45,476 nt of DNA from Candidatus Gottesmanbacteria bacterium. Lineage in GTDB: Bacteria; Patescibacteriota; Microgenomatia; UBA10105; UBA927. The notes beneath the pieces are model-generated. The model searched no databases. It was not told where the DNA came from and saw nothing but the letters and a program-made list of their open reading frames with translations. The stretch spans positions 3,627-49,102 of the forward strand of contig JAHFKK010000002.1 of NCBI GenBank assembly GCA_023245335.1, given 5' to 3'. Both the position numbers and the translations under genes were made by a program. This document shows, one piece after another, positions 1 to 8,896 of this stretch (its first letter is position 1; every line of letters begins with the position of its first letter).

Positions 1-201
1 ATTAAAAAACAGGGCATAACCATCGGAAAGCTGTACACACACGACAACGGTACGCTCCAAATGCGCGATGTTGAAGATAACTATACAATCGGCTGGTACT
101 ATCCGAAGATAGACAAGACCTATGGACACGGAAACAAGCCCGTGGGCAGAGGAAACCTGCTGCTTAATCTGTTGAATGAGCGATTACGAAAAGGGGACTA
201 A
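1..201 (+). CDS. C-terminal fragment of a hypothetical protein (truncated by window start)
   Basis: Open frame 1 from the window start to TAA at 199-201: ...IGWYYPKIDKTYGHGNKPVGRGNLLLNLLNERLRKGD*. Confidence 0.55.
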   Translation: MKKQGITIGKLYTHDNGTLQMRDVEDNYTIGWYYPKIDKTYGHGNKPVGRGNLLLNLLNERLRKGD

Positions 202-407
202 AATCTTAGCCTCTATTTCGTAATAACGGCCCGTGGGAACACCGATAGAGCCAGTGCGCGTCAATTCCGGCTCATCTTCCTCACCTGCCTGATATATACC
301 GGCGCTGACATGCCGGACATTGGCCAGATCATATCATTGTCCTTAATGACATTTTCGAGCTTGGCCAAGTGTTTTGCAAAATCAATCTCTACCAGTTGCT
401 TAATCAT
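184..407 (-). pseudogene. Small hypothetical gene that appears frameshifted
   Basis: ATG at 407 after a GGGAGG-type RBS reads MIKQLVEIDFAKHLAKLENVIKDND...; a second frame continues with protein-like sequence DLANVRHVSAGIYQAGEEDEPELTRTGSIGVPTGRYYEIEAKILVPFS* to TAA at 184. The span is 224 nt, not a multiple of 3. Confidence 0.4.
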
Positions 408-530
408 GCCTTAACCTCCCTTTTGCTTTTAATTCTCTGAATTACCATCACTCCAAAAATCTACAGCCTCATCATAATTCCTCCCTGATCTGCGGTCAAG
501 AATAAATGCATATTGCTTTGTATTTTTTTC

Positions 531-560
531 TTGACAAACACATATTGCTTTGTGTATTAT
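531..560 (+). promoter_or_regulatory. Sigma70-type promoter for the 596-874 gene
   Basis: TTGACA (531-536), 18-bp spacer, TATTAT (555-560); flanked by 13-bp direct repeats CATATTGCTTTGT at 509-521 and 541-553. Confidence 0.6.
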
Positions 561-595
561 CCCACTCAACAACGAAAACGAATAAGGAGTCGCCG

Positions 596-874
596 ATGCT
601 TGCTCTGACAATCGAAAATAAACTGACTGGCCCCCTCGCGCACAAAGTCAAGCAGACGCAGCTTGAGGAAATCACAGAAAAGGCAACGTCTCTCGAAGAG
701 GTTGCCGTGGCGGTCCAAAAGATCGGCTTGGGAGCATATCGAGGCGGTCACCATGTCGCTATCCACCCGGTTTACAACGGAAGGTTCGTGGGCGGAAGTG
801 AGCGTATTGCGATCATAACAGACCCATTGATTGACAACGCAGGCACTGCGCCTGTGTCAATGATAGCCCCCTAA
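596..874 (+). CDS. Hypothetical protein
   Basis: ATG at 596 preceded by aataaggagtcgccg RBS; ORF MLALTIENKLTGPLAHKVKQTQ...; promoter upstream. Confidence 0.65.
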   Translation: MLALTIENKLTGPLAHKVKQTQLEEITEKATSLEEVAVAVQKIGLGAYRGGHHVAIHPVYNGRFVGGSERIAIITDPLIDNAGTAPVSMIAP

Positions 875-1111
875 GTAAGTGGGGCTTCCCCCTCCCACCA
901 GGCGCAGCCCCAGGGCCGTGACCGCCGAAGCCGGAGGGAATCTTTGAAAACCCGTTCTCTTGATTGTTCGACAGCCGCTATTAAAAGATGAGTCGAGATC
1001 ACAAGTGATCCACCTTCAATGAAATAGCACATGGCATCGACAAATCGTGAACCGGCTCCCTCGGGAAGGCCCGGCCTCGAACGGTAGAAGCAAAAAGGCT
1101 CTTTTTATTGT

Positions 1112-1186
1112 AGCAGGGTAATTCAGCGGTAGAAGAACGGTCTCATACGCCGATAGTCGCGGGTTCGATTCCCGCCCCTGCAACCA
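1112..1186 (+). tRNA. tRNA-Met (CAT), 3' CCA encoded
   Basis: Cloverleaf by eye: acceptor AGCAGGG/CCCTGCA (first pair A:A mismatched), D arm TTC-AGCGGTA-GAA, anticodon loop CTCATAC, T arm GCGGG-TTCGATT-CCCGC, discriminator A plus CCA. Confidence 0.8.
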
Positions 1187-1430
1187 GAACGTGACGGATA
1201 CCTCATAGGCGCTTCAAGGCGTGGAACGTCCCGGATAGCACAAAAGTCCGGCCTAAGCCCGCGAATCCGTCAAATGCGCAGCGGCCAAAACGTCAACAGG
1301 GCAGTGGTGAGGGACGGTTAAAATCTTTCGTGGATACGCGTGTTCATGAAAGTCCCGCCCAAGCAAGAACACGAATTAGCGGGCGTGCCTGCCGGGAGAG
1401 ACCGGCAACAACAGCGGAAGGAGAATGGAT

Positions 1431-1580
1431 ATGGCCAGAATCAAGCAGTTCGTTGAAAGCGGAAGATTTGAGAGGCAGGCAAATAACTTCTTTGGATGGA
1501 TCGACAGGCCGGTAAAGGCTTTCCTTTGGTTTGCTGCCGGGTACTTCACCTTCGCAGTAGTGCGGATACTTCAGCGATGA
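1431..1580 (+). CDS. Small membrane protein (49 aa)
   Basis: MARIKQFVESGRFERQANNFFGWIDRPVKAFLWFAAGYFTFAVVRILQR*; upstream ggaaggagaa; ATGA overlap with the next ORF; below the ORF-track cutoff. Confidence 0.6.
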   Translation: MARIKQFVESGRFERQANNFFGWIDRPVKAFLWFAAGYFTFAVVRILQR

Positions 1581-1822
1581 GGCGGGCCATCACCGTAGCC
1601 GTAGCCGCACTTTCTTTATTGCTCTTCTGTCCGGGGCAAGTCTCAACGGCCATCATTTGGGAATATGAGGATTGCGGCGGGTTCAAATCGTATGGTGAGC
1701 GGTTGGAGTTCAAGCGGTTGCTGAAGAAACACGGTCTCCATAAACAGGTTTCGATAGTTTATGGCTATCCGGAAAGCCCTTACTACCTGGATTCAAAAGG
1801 AAGGCGGTGCACGTTCAAATGA
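1577..1822 (+). CDS. Small secreted hypothetical protein
   Basis: MRRAITVAVAALSLLLFCPGQVSTA signal peptide; ATGA overlaps on both sides. Confidence 0.6.
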   Translation: MRRAITVAVAALSLLLFCPGQVSTAIIWEYEDCGGFKSYGERLEFKRLLKKHGLHKQVSIVYGYPESPYYLDSKGRRCTFK

Positions 1823-2004
1823 ACCTCAAAACCCCTCATTCATTTGTAACTCTCGGCTCTGGCAGAACCAGACACATATCGAACGGCCCGGAACGCTTTC
1901 GATATGTCCTTTGCCCAAGGACAGGAAAGATGAAGGACGCATCGAAAAAGAAAGGCTCGACCTGCAAGCACTGCCTAAAACAGTACAGGGAGAACGAGGG
2001 ATGA
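1819..2004 (+). CDS. Small hypothetical protein
   Basis: ATG overlapping the previous stop; MNLKTPHSFVTLGSGRTRHIS...CKHCLKQYRENEG; ATGA overlap with the next CDS. Confidence 0.5.
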   Translation: MNLKTPHSFVTLGSGRTRHISNGPERFRYVLCPRTGKMKDASKKKGSTCKHCLKQYRENEG

Positions 2005-2267
2005 CTCAGACGGGCTTTGACTTCACTCCTTACCCTGCGAACCCCTTCAAGAAAGGGTCTCAGAATTACAGGCTGTATGAGCGGCTGAAGCAAGGTCCGG
2101 TAACCAACGTCAAGATCGTAACAGAAATGTGCATTCTCAATAGCACGGGAAGGATTTCGGAAGTCCGTGAATACCTGAAGGATCACAGAATGAACGTAGC
2201 GGCGGCACCACTGGGAGGCGGTTACTGGGAATACCGAATCTCCGGTGGAAATACGATAGCAGCATAA
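2001..2267 (+). CDS. Hypothetical, possible winged-helix protein
   Basis: ATG overlapping the previous stop; MTQTGFDFTPYPANPFKKGSQNYRLYERLKQGPVTNVKIVTEMCILNSTGRISEVREYLK resembles phage HTH proteins. Confidence 0.5.
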   Translation: MTQTGFDFTPYPANPFKKGSQNYRLYERLKQGPVTNVKIVTEMCILNSTGRISEVREYLKDHRMNVAAAPLGGGYWEYRISGGNTIAA

Positions 2268-2307
2268 ACTTATAGGCGCCGTGAACGGCGCGGACTGGAG
2301 GCCAACC

Positions 2308-3351
2308 ATGGCAGAAGAAAAGTCTCTAACAATACCATCGATGTCAACCGACCTCACTGAAGTAAAAAACCTCTTCGATGAGGCAAAAAAGGCTGGCTGG
2401 AATGTACTGATTCCGGAAACGCTTATTGTCGGTCTTGCCGATCAATACGCGCTGGCCATCGCCCAAACCACAATCAGCACCGATTTGACTGACGGGGAAA
2501 TCTATCCCGACGATAACGCTGAGATAAGCGATAAAAAACGGTATCGCCTGCATAAAACGGCGCTTATGCGTATTTCCGGTCCCTATATGGCAGGCTTGAA
2601 GTGGTGGCCGAAAGAATCCGGCATTGAAACCATAACAAGAGACTATATCGCCTTTAAGTCGGTCGGGTCGATACTTTCTCCCGACGGCCAGGAGGTCCCG
2701 TTCGTTGGTCATGACGATCTTGATTTTCTCGTGCTTGAAGAGAAGTACCGGGAGTCATACCTGACCAAGGCAAAGAATTTAAAAAAGGATGGGGACAAAG
2801 GAGCAAAACGACCCGCGACCGACAAGGAAAAGGAAGAATACATCACCTACTGCGTCAAGCGGGATCTGATGCAGAAACGGGAGCACAAGCTCGCCATCGT
2901 GGAGACCGGTGCCATGGAAAGGGTTATCCGTGGTGCCATCGGGCTCAAGAACTCGTACTCCTTGGCACAGTTAAAGAAACCCTTCATCACTGCCAGAGTT
3001 GTCCAGAAACCTGATTTTTCCACCAAGACCTCTAGGGACCAAGCCATTAGCGGCGGGAATCAGGCAGCCAAAAATATCTTTGGCAAGGAACCCATTGATG
3101 TTCCTCCCGCAAGTCAAAATCCTAATAGAGACGAACAAAAACCGAATGAGGTCGAATCACAGGTTGCTGATTTCATGAATTCTACTCATGACGAGCAGGC
3201 AGCTACCCTGGAGAGGATGGCAAAGCAGAAGGGATATTTTCTTGATGACTGGCTGAAAAAGGTCGGGAAACCACTGACAGAGGTTGTGACTACCCGTCGC
3301 ATTGAGCTGCTCAAGCACCTACTGACATTGGAAGACAAGAAAGGGGCATAA
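2308..3351 (+). CDS. Hypothetical protein, possibly a phage single-strand annealing/recombination protein
   Basis: Start MAEEKSLTIPSMSTDL; position just upstream of Mre11/Rad50; function is inferred only from neighbourhood. Confidence 0.5.
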   Translation: MAEEKSLTIPSMSTDLTEVKNLFDEAKKAGWNVLIPETLIVGLADQYALAIAQTTISTDLTDGEIYPDDNAEISDKKRYRLHKTALMRISGPYMAGLKWWPKESGIETITRDYIAFKSVGSILSPDGQEVPFVGHDDLDFLVLEEKYRESYLTKAKNLKKDGDKGAKRPATDKEKEEYITYCVKRDLMQKREHKLAIVETGAMERVIRGAIGLKNSYSLAQLKKPFITARVVQKPDFSTKTSRDQAISGGNQAAKNIFGKEPIDVPPASQNPNRDEQKPNEVESQVADFMNSTHDEQAATLERMAKQKGYFLDDWLKKVGKPLTEVVTTRRIELLKHLLTLEDKKGA

Positions 3352-3395
3352 CCGTGCTGCCACTGATGACATACCGTTCTAAGGAGGTTGATAAC

Positions 3396-3452
3396 ATGCC
3401 GAAAGTAATTGGTTCATGGAAAAAAGCCAAAGAACAGGCAGGTGTATCATGA
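3396..3452 (+). CDS. 18-aa leader-type ORF coupled to sbcD
   Basis: Strong SD (taaggaggt), ATG at 3396, MPKVIGSWKKAKEQAGVS*, TGA overlaps the ATG of the nuclease (ATGA). Confidence 0.45.
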   Translation: MPKVIGSWKKAKEQAGVS

Positions 3453-4744
3453 AATTAATTCATTGCGCAGACCTTCACTTACGCGAGAAGGATATCGAAG
3501 AATGCGGAAACTGCTTGGACTTTTTAGTTGCAACTGCCCGCGAGGAAGCCGTCGAACTAGCGGTGATCGCCGGAGACATCTTCGATTCCCAAGATGTAGA
3601 GATGAAAAGCAAGACAGCGAAGCTGGCGGTCAAGACTATTTCCGAACTGGCCAACATTGCTCCCGTCTGTATCGTCCTCGGAACGTCCTCCCACGATGGG
3701 ACCGCTCCTGAGATCCTCGGGCATGTTCGGGGTAACTTCCCCGTCATCGTTGCTGACAAGCCGATGCAGGTATACCTTTCAAGCTCAGGAGTGTTCACAG
3801 ATGGGCGAGAACATGAGCGCGTAAAGGCGGTTATCACATTGATACCCCAACCAACCAAACAGTATTTCCAAACGGCTGCCGGGATCAAAGAATCTGATCA
3901 AGAGATAGCCCTGGCAATGGCCGATGTCTTTAGGGGATTTGGCGCTCAGGCAGCTCCTTACAAGGAGCTAGGCGTTCCGCACGTCCTTGGCGGTCACTGG
4001 AATGTCTCTGGCTCCAAACTCCCCACCGGTCAAGTCCGAATCGGCATGGATATCGAGATCTCCATAGACCAAATGATGCTTGCCCTTCCTGATTTGGGGC
4101 TCCTCGGTCATATTCATGAACCCCAGCAAATAGGAGACCGGTTCTTTTTCAGTGGCCCCCTTTACTGCTCAAAAATCGATGAGAAGCACCCGGGGTTCTG
4201 GATTCATGAAAAGAACTTATTTACCCATCCCGGAACCATTGATCTGAACGAATGGCCAAAAGAGGAATGGTTACACCGCTTCTTCCCGAGCCCGTGCAAG
4301 AAAACGACCCGTCTCATTGACGACTTCTCCTCTCCCGATAACGATCACCGCGGCGGCCTGACCATCACCGACTGCCTAATCGGCGGGGTGCCTGTTGTTA
4401 TGCCCGAAGTGGCCGGGACCTATGTCCGCCACGAGATCAAGGTCTTCCAGGACGAAGCGGTGCAAATCGACAAGGCCCAGATCGAAAAGTTTTACCTGGA
4501 AGCCGGCGCCCTGGAAGCTGACGTCCGGATCGTCCGAGTTCCCCGGCAAAACGTGAGGAGTGAGTCTGTTCTGAGGGCCGAGAATCTGCGGGACAAGATC
4601 GTTGCCAGCGCCGAACTAAAAGGCGAGCGGGTACCGGAGTCAATCCTCCTGAAGGCCGATCTCCTTAAAAGCCTGACGACCGAGGAACTTTTGAAAATTG
4701 TCACTGGTGAGCGCACCATCAGCGCGGAAAGGAACGCAGCATGA
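3449..4744 (+). CDS. sbcD: Mre11/SbcD-type metallophosphoesterase nuclease subunit
   Basis: MKLIHCADLHLREKD, AGDIFDSQ, SSHDG, GHIHEP motifs; adjacent Rad50. Confidence 0.8.
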   Translation: MKLIHCADLHLREKDIEECGNCLDFLVATAREEAVELAVIAGDIFDSQDVEMKSKTAKLAVKTISELANIAPVCIVLGTSSHDGTAPEILGHVRGNFPVIVADKPMQVYLSSSGVFTDGREHERVKAVITLIPQPTKQYFQTAAGIKESDQEIALAMADVFRGFGAQAAPYKELGVPHVLGGHWNVSGSKLPTGQVRIGMDIEISIDQMMLALPDLGLLGHIHEPQQIGDRFFFSGPLYCSKIDEKHPGFWIHEKNLFTHPGTIDLNEWPKEEWLHRFFPSPCKKTTRLIDDFSSPDNDHRGGLTITDCLIGGVPVVMPEVAGTYVRHEIKVFQDEAVQIDKAQIEKFYLEAGALEADVRIVRVPRQNVRSESVLRAENLRDKIVASAELKGERVPESILLKADLLKSLTTEELLKIVTGERTISAERNAA

Positions 4745-7524
4745 ACAGCGGCATGAGACTCAGGCTGAAAGGGTTTAAGGGCGTGAAGGCTGGTCCGTCC
4801 ATGGATTACACTGGCCTCGATGAAATAGAAATTGATTTCGCGGGCATCCACGGCATCACCACGTTCGATGGAGAATGTGGAATTGGGAAAACGACGGTCA
4901 TGGAAAGCATGTCGCACTTCCCACAACTCATTTCCCGCGGTGGCCCCCTATGGCAACACGTTCTGCTTCGTAACTCCGAAAAGGAGTTCGAGAGTGATTT
5001 TATGGGGAATCACTACCGGAGCGTCATCAAGATGGATGCCCGATCCGAAGAGACCGAAGGTTTCATGTGGGTCAACGGGAAGCCTGTCGTCAACGGGAAG
5101 ATCTCTGCCTACAAGAAATACGTCGAGAGCGTATTCGGGAACCCGTCAACAGTTTTTAGGTCTCAGTTCTGCCCGCAGAAATCGAAGAAGACCAAGGACA
5201 TGCAGATCGAGAACATGACGACCGGGGTGTTCCAGAGCCTGCTGGCGGATTTTCTGTATCTGCAAAAGTATGCCATCTGGGAAGATACGTCGAAGCAGTG
5301 CGCGAATGCAATCATGGCGCAAATGAATCAAATTACAGCGCGGATCGATGCCCTGCAGAAGCAACTTAGCGCCCGCGATGAACTCAATACGGCATATGCT
5401 CAGGAAATGGCCGCCGCCGAGTCGCTGGAGAACCAAAAGAACAGTCTCGTTGGTAATCTCTCGGCTCTCAAGAAAAGGGCGGATGAACTGAGGGAAATCA
5501 TCACCGCAAACACGCTCGCCCAGCAACGCCGGGCTGACATCGTGGCTCAAAAGGGGCGGGGTGAGGCCGACTTGGCCGCAGAAAAGGTGGTCGCTGAAGC
5601 CGAAATTGAAACCCTTAAAGCGAAGTATCGCGAAATTAATGCGGAAGTTGTCAAGGTGGAGGCAATTCTCCGCGAGAAGGACGCCGTACTTAAGGCGTCC
5701 GAGAGAGAAAAAGAACTCCAGGCAGCGATAAGCACAATCCTTCCCGAGATTGATCGGCTGAACGAAGAACTCTCGAAACACCAAGAAAGCGTTCACACCG
5801 TGGATCTGGAAATTCAGAAGATAGAAGCATCTATCCGGGATCTCGACAATGACCAGATTATTCAGACGCTCCAAAAGGAATTAGCGGATCTGGATAGGGA
5901 TATAAAAGATGAAGTTCACGCCCTGGAGCTAGCGGTCAACAAATATGCGGCGGAAAGAAAGGCCCTTGATAGTGATGAGGGGAAAAAGAAAATCGTTGCC
6001 GACATTTCTGACCTGGACAGAACAATAGCTGATCGCCAGCGTGATCTTGTGGATCTGGATAATGACCGGTTGCTGCATAGCCTGGATTCAGAGGTTAAGC
6101 GCCTCGCGGACCGCGTGGCTGAACGAGGCGGTTACGAGTTTCTCCCTGGGCAACCATGCTCAAGCACGACATGCATCTCCGTGATCGCCGCTACGAAGGC
6201 GGCCGAAGAGTTGCCGGCAGCTCGCGAGAAGTTCCGTGTCCGCTTTGATGAAATCGAGAACACGAAAAGCGAAATGCGGAAAGGCATCGATGACCTGACT
6301 ATCCAGAGAGAACAAGCACAGACCCTATTGTCAACTCGGAATACGGAAATAGAAAACGAGAAGGCCCGGCTCGGCAGCGAGATAGAGGCCAAGAGGTCAA
6401 CTTCTCAAGGTGTTACGCGTGGCTTATCCCGCCGATGCGACGTCGTTAAGGCCAACATTGAGGAACGGGGGAAATACATAACCTCAGAAAAGGGACGAAT
6501 CGGGGAAGAAAAATCCGCAAAACAAAAAGCCTTAGCTACCGGAAAGCTCACGGTGACCCAAAAAACCGAGACTCTTTCTACCATCAGGAAAAACGTTGCT
6601 ACCCAAAGACTAGAGATCTCTACCCAGAAGACTTTGGCCGAAAAGGCGAATGACATCCAGATCGCCATTACCAGAAAAGTGGACCTTGACGCGCAACTCG
6701 CTGAAGCAACTACCCAAGGGCTGGCAAAAAGAAACGCCTGGGATGCGCGGGAATCACTTGTGAAAGCCACTATCGCTTCATTTACCGATACCATCAGCGA
6801 AATAGATAAAAGTATCGACCACGAAGCCGGTAGAAAACTGACAGATTACAGTGAAGAGATTGCCGGCATAGAAGCTACTCATCTCCCGAACATTGAAAAG
6901 GAAATATCGCATGCGCGGGAGAAGTTGGCAACCATGCGGGCCGATCTCGCAAAGGCCAACGAGGCCCAGTTGGAACTCACGACCGCGCAGGAAGAAAAGG
7001 CCAACATGATGCGCGAGATTTCCGAGTGGAACTATCTCCGCAACACGTGCGGGAAAGATGGGCTCCAGGCCACAGAGGTCGAAGGTGCGGCACCCCTGAT
7101 CGTTACCGATGCCAATGACCTGCTATCCAGCGCCTACGGTACCTTCTATTCCATCCGGTTACAAACACATGATGAAGCTGGGAAAGAAGATCTGCGGATC
7201 AAAATCATCACCGAAAGCGGCAGAGAAGTTGACCTGGATGATATCTCTGGCGGGCAAAGAGTTTGGAATGTCCAATCCCTATGGCTGGCCATGTCACTCC
7301 TCAGTCAGAAGAAGTCCGGGCGTAAGTTCGATTACTTCTGTGCGGATGAACAGGACGGCGCCCTGGATACCGAAAATGCCCGGCTTTTTGCAGCCCTCTA
7401 TGATCCCTTCATGAAGATTGGCCAATTTCAGGATCTATTCTTCATCACCCATAAGCAGGAATGCAAGGCAATTGCTCAAAACGTGCTCAGGTTTGAACAC
7501 GGTAAAAATCCGGCATGGAGATAA
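4741..7524 (+). CDS. sbcC: Rad50/SbcC-type SMC ATPase
   Basis: Walker A GECGIGKTT, long coiled coil, CSSTTC hook-like motif, SGGQ signature, Walker B DYFCADEQDGALD; ATGA overlap with sbcD. Confidence 0.85.
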   Translation: MNSGMRLRLKGFKGVKAGPSMDYTGLDEIEIDFAGIHGITTFDGECGIGKTTVMESMSHFPQLISRGGPLWQHVLLRNSEKEFESDFMGNHYRSVIKMDARSEETEGFMWVNGKPVVNGKISAYKKYVESVFGNPSTVFRSQFCPQKSKKTKDMQIENMTTGVFQSLLADFLYLQKYAIWEDTSKQCANAIMAQMNQITARIDALQKQLSARDELNTAYAQEMAAAESLENQKNSLVGNLSALKKRADELREIITANTLAQQRRADIVAQKGRGEADLAAEKVVAEAEIETLKAKYREINAEVVKVEAILREKDAVLKASEREKELQAAISTILPEIDRLNEELSKHQESVHTVDLEIQKIEASIRDLDNDQIIQTLQKELADLDRDIKDEVHALELAVNKYAAERKALDSDEGKKKIVADISDLDRTIADRQRDLVDLDNDRLLHSLDSEVKRLADRVAERGGYEFLPGQPCSSTTCISVIAATKAAEELPAAREKFRVRFDEIENTKSEMRKGIDDLTIQREQAQTLLSTRNTEIENEKARLGSEIEAKRSTSQGVTRGLSRRCDVVKANIEERGKYITSEKGRIGEEKSAKQKALATGKLTVTQKTETLSTIRKNVATQRLEISTQKTLAEKANDIQIAITRKVDLDAQLAEATTQGLAKRNAWDARESLVKATIASFTDTISEIDKSIDHEAGRKLTDYSEEIAGIEATHLPNIEKEISHAREKLATMRADLAKANEAQLELTTAQEEKANMMREISEWNYLRNTCGKDGLQATEVEGAAPLIVTDANDLLSSAYGTFYSIRLQTHDEAGKEDLRIKIITESGREVDLDDISGGQRVWNVQSLWLAMSLLSQKKSGRKFDYFCADEQDGALDTENARLFAALYDPFMKIGQFQDLFFITHKQECKAIAQNVLRFEHGKNPAWR

Positions 7525-7533
7525 GGGGGGGAT

Positions 7534-8217
7534 ATGAGCTTTCATGTATTTTTCTCAATGTCCGTCGGGCTTTCCTGCCCCCTCATGGTTCCCAAAGGGA
7601 AACTTGCAGAGATCCTGCGCCATGTCCAATGGGTTGAGGCTGAGCTGGGATATAAAACAGAACAGTATCGGGACAACCCAAAGCACTGGAAGACCACAGC
7701 CCCCAAAGAAGGGGTTTCGGATGAAACCTATTGCGAAACAGCGGAGGCACATAACGACTACGTAAGAAGCCTTTATGATGATTTTGGCAAATGGTCAAAG
7801 GAGCCTTCCGAAGATGGTGAAATAATCACCCCCGACGATGCCAAACAGTTTTGGCATGGGCTCCAGACCATCAACGTTCCCTTAAGCAGATGGACAAAAG
7901 AATATTTCAAGGCCCGCATGGACGCTCTTTACGAAACGATGCGCGGGCGAGACGCAGAAGGGGTTTCATTTGACGCCAAGCCTCTCACCATAGAGCAAGC
8001 GAGTGCAGTAATAACCCTGTTCGATCAGTATCTCGATGACCACGATATTCGCCTCGAAGTCCCCAAAGGGTACGACTCGCTCTATTCCTCAGACGATTAC
8101 GCATGGTGCGACAAGTGCGGGGCCGTCCACTGGGATGATGTCGATTACGAAATCAAACGTTGCCGTAAGAAGGGAGGGTGCTCCCTTCGCAGAGATTATC
8201 CGCCTGAAAAGGATTGA
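7534..8217 (+). CDS. Hypothetical protein with C-terminal Cys motif
   Basis: ORF with ggggggatatg upstream; WCDKCGAVHWDD...RCRKKGGC. Confidence 0.55.
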   Translation: MSFHVFFSMSVGLSCPLMVPKGKLAEILRHVQWVEAELGYKTEQYRDNPKHWKTTAPKEGVSDETYCETAEAHNDYVRSLYDDFGKWSKEPSEDGEIITPDDAKQFWHGLQTINVPLSRWTKEYFKARMDALYETMRGRDAEGVSFDAKPLTIEQASAVITLFDQYLDDHDIRLEVPKGYDSLYSSDDYAWCDKCGAVHWDDVDYEIKRCRKKGGCSLRRDYPPEKD

Positions 8218-8219
8218 TC

Positions 8220-8639
8220 ATGGCCACCCCACTTTTCACTGGAATCATCGATAAGGGCAAGCTGATCTTGGATCAGCCGCAACGCTACCTTGTTCATTTA
8301 GCAAAGCACGAGGGTAAGCGGATTGAGCTTGTGCTTAGAAAGCGGCGATCAAAGAGATCAGATAGCCAGAATCGCTGGTATTGGGGGGTCTGTGTGGAGA
8401 TTTTGGCCAACCATTGTGGGTATGATTCGGATGAAATGCACGAAGCTTTAAAAATTAAATTCCTGAGCAACCATCAGGAAGATGAAAAAGGACTCATGCG
8501 CGTGGGTAGCACGGCTCGCCTGACAACAGATGAATTCATCGCATATACAAACAGGGTTGTCCGTTGGGCAGCAGAATCACTGAGCGTCTACATCCCAGAC
8601 CCAAGCCAGGTTGATTATGACAGGGCGGTGAATGGTTAG
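8220..8639 (+). CDS. NinB-like phage recombination protein
   Basis: RSDSQNRWYWGVCVEILANHCGYDSDEMHEALKIKFL resembles the NinB family; recombination operon context. Confidence 0.65.
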   Translation: MATPLFTGIIDKGKLILDQPQRYLVHLAKHEGKRIELVLRKRRSKRSDSQNRWYWGVCVEILANHCGYDSDEMHEALKIKFLSNHQEDEKGLMRVGSTARLTTDEFIAYTNRVVRWAAESLSVYIPDPSQVDYDRAVNG

Positions 8640-8725
8640 CACGGAAGCAGCTCACGCAAAAGGACGGTGACGATCATCATCAGGATGTGTTTTCCGTGGA
8701 GCGGAAAAAGGAAGAGGGGCCTGAG

Positions 8726-8896
8726 ATGGAGATAACTGCCCCGCGTGATCGGCTCTGCTGGGCCTGTCTACACTATGGATTCAGGGCGGATAACCCAACA
8801 GGTTACAGGTGGGCATGTTGCCTGAAAAAACGGTTTTGGTTCCCGGACTCGGAAGAGAAGCCGGGAGGAAGAATAGGGTGCGAGAGGTGGGAATGA
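8726..8896 (+). CDS. Small Cys-rich protein
   Basis: MEITAPRDRLCWACLHYGFRADNPTGYRWACCLKKRFW...GCERWE; ATGA overlap with the next gene. Confidence 0.5.
   Translation: MEITAPRDRLCWACLHYGFRADNPTGYRWACCLKKRFWFPDSEEKPGGRIGCERWE

Noticed and set aside
429-611. 60-aa - strand ORF, considered as an antitoxin-like partner of 184-407
   Set aside because: Overlaps the + strand promoter and gene start; C-terminal half looks protein-like but no family recognised and no clear RBS, so not called.
1191-1275. Considered a second tRNA after tRNA-Met
   Set aside because: Closing 7-bp stem and length fit, but no T-arm (GTTCGA) or proper anticodon arm.
5146-5874. 242-aa - strand ORF
   Set aside because: Antisense to sbcC; no motifs, no RBS.
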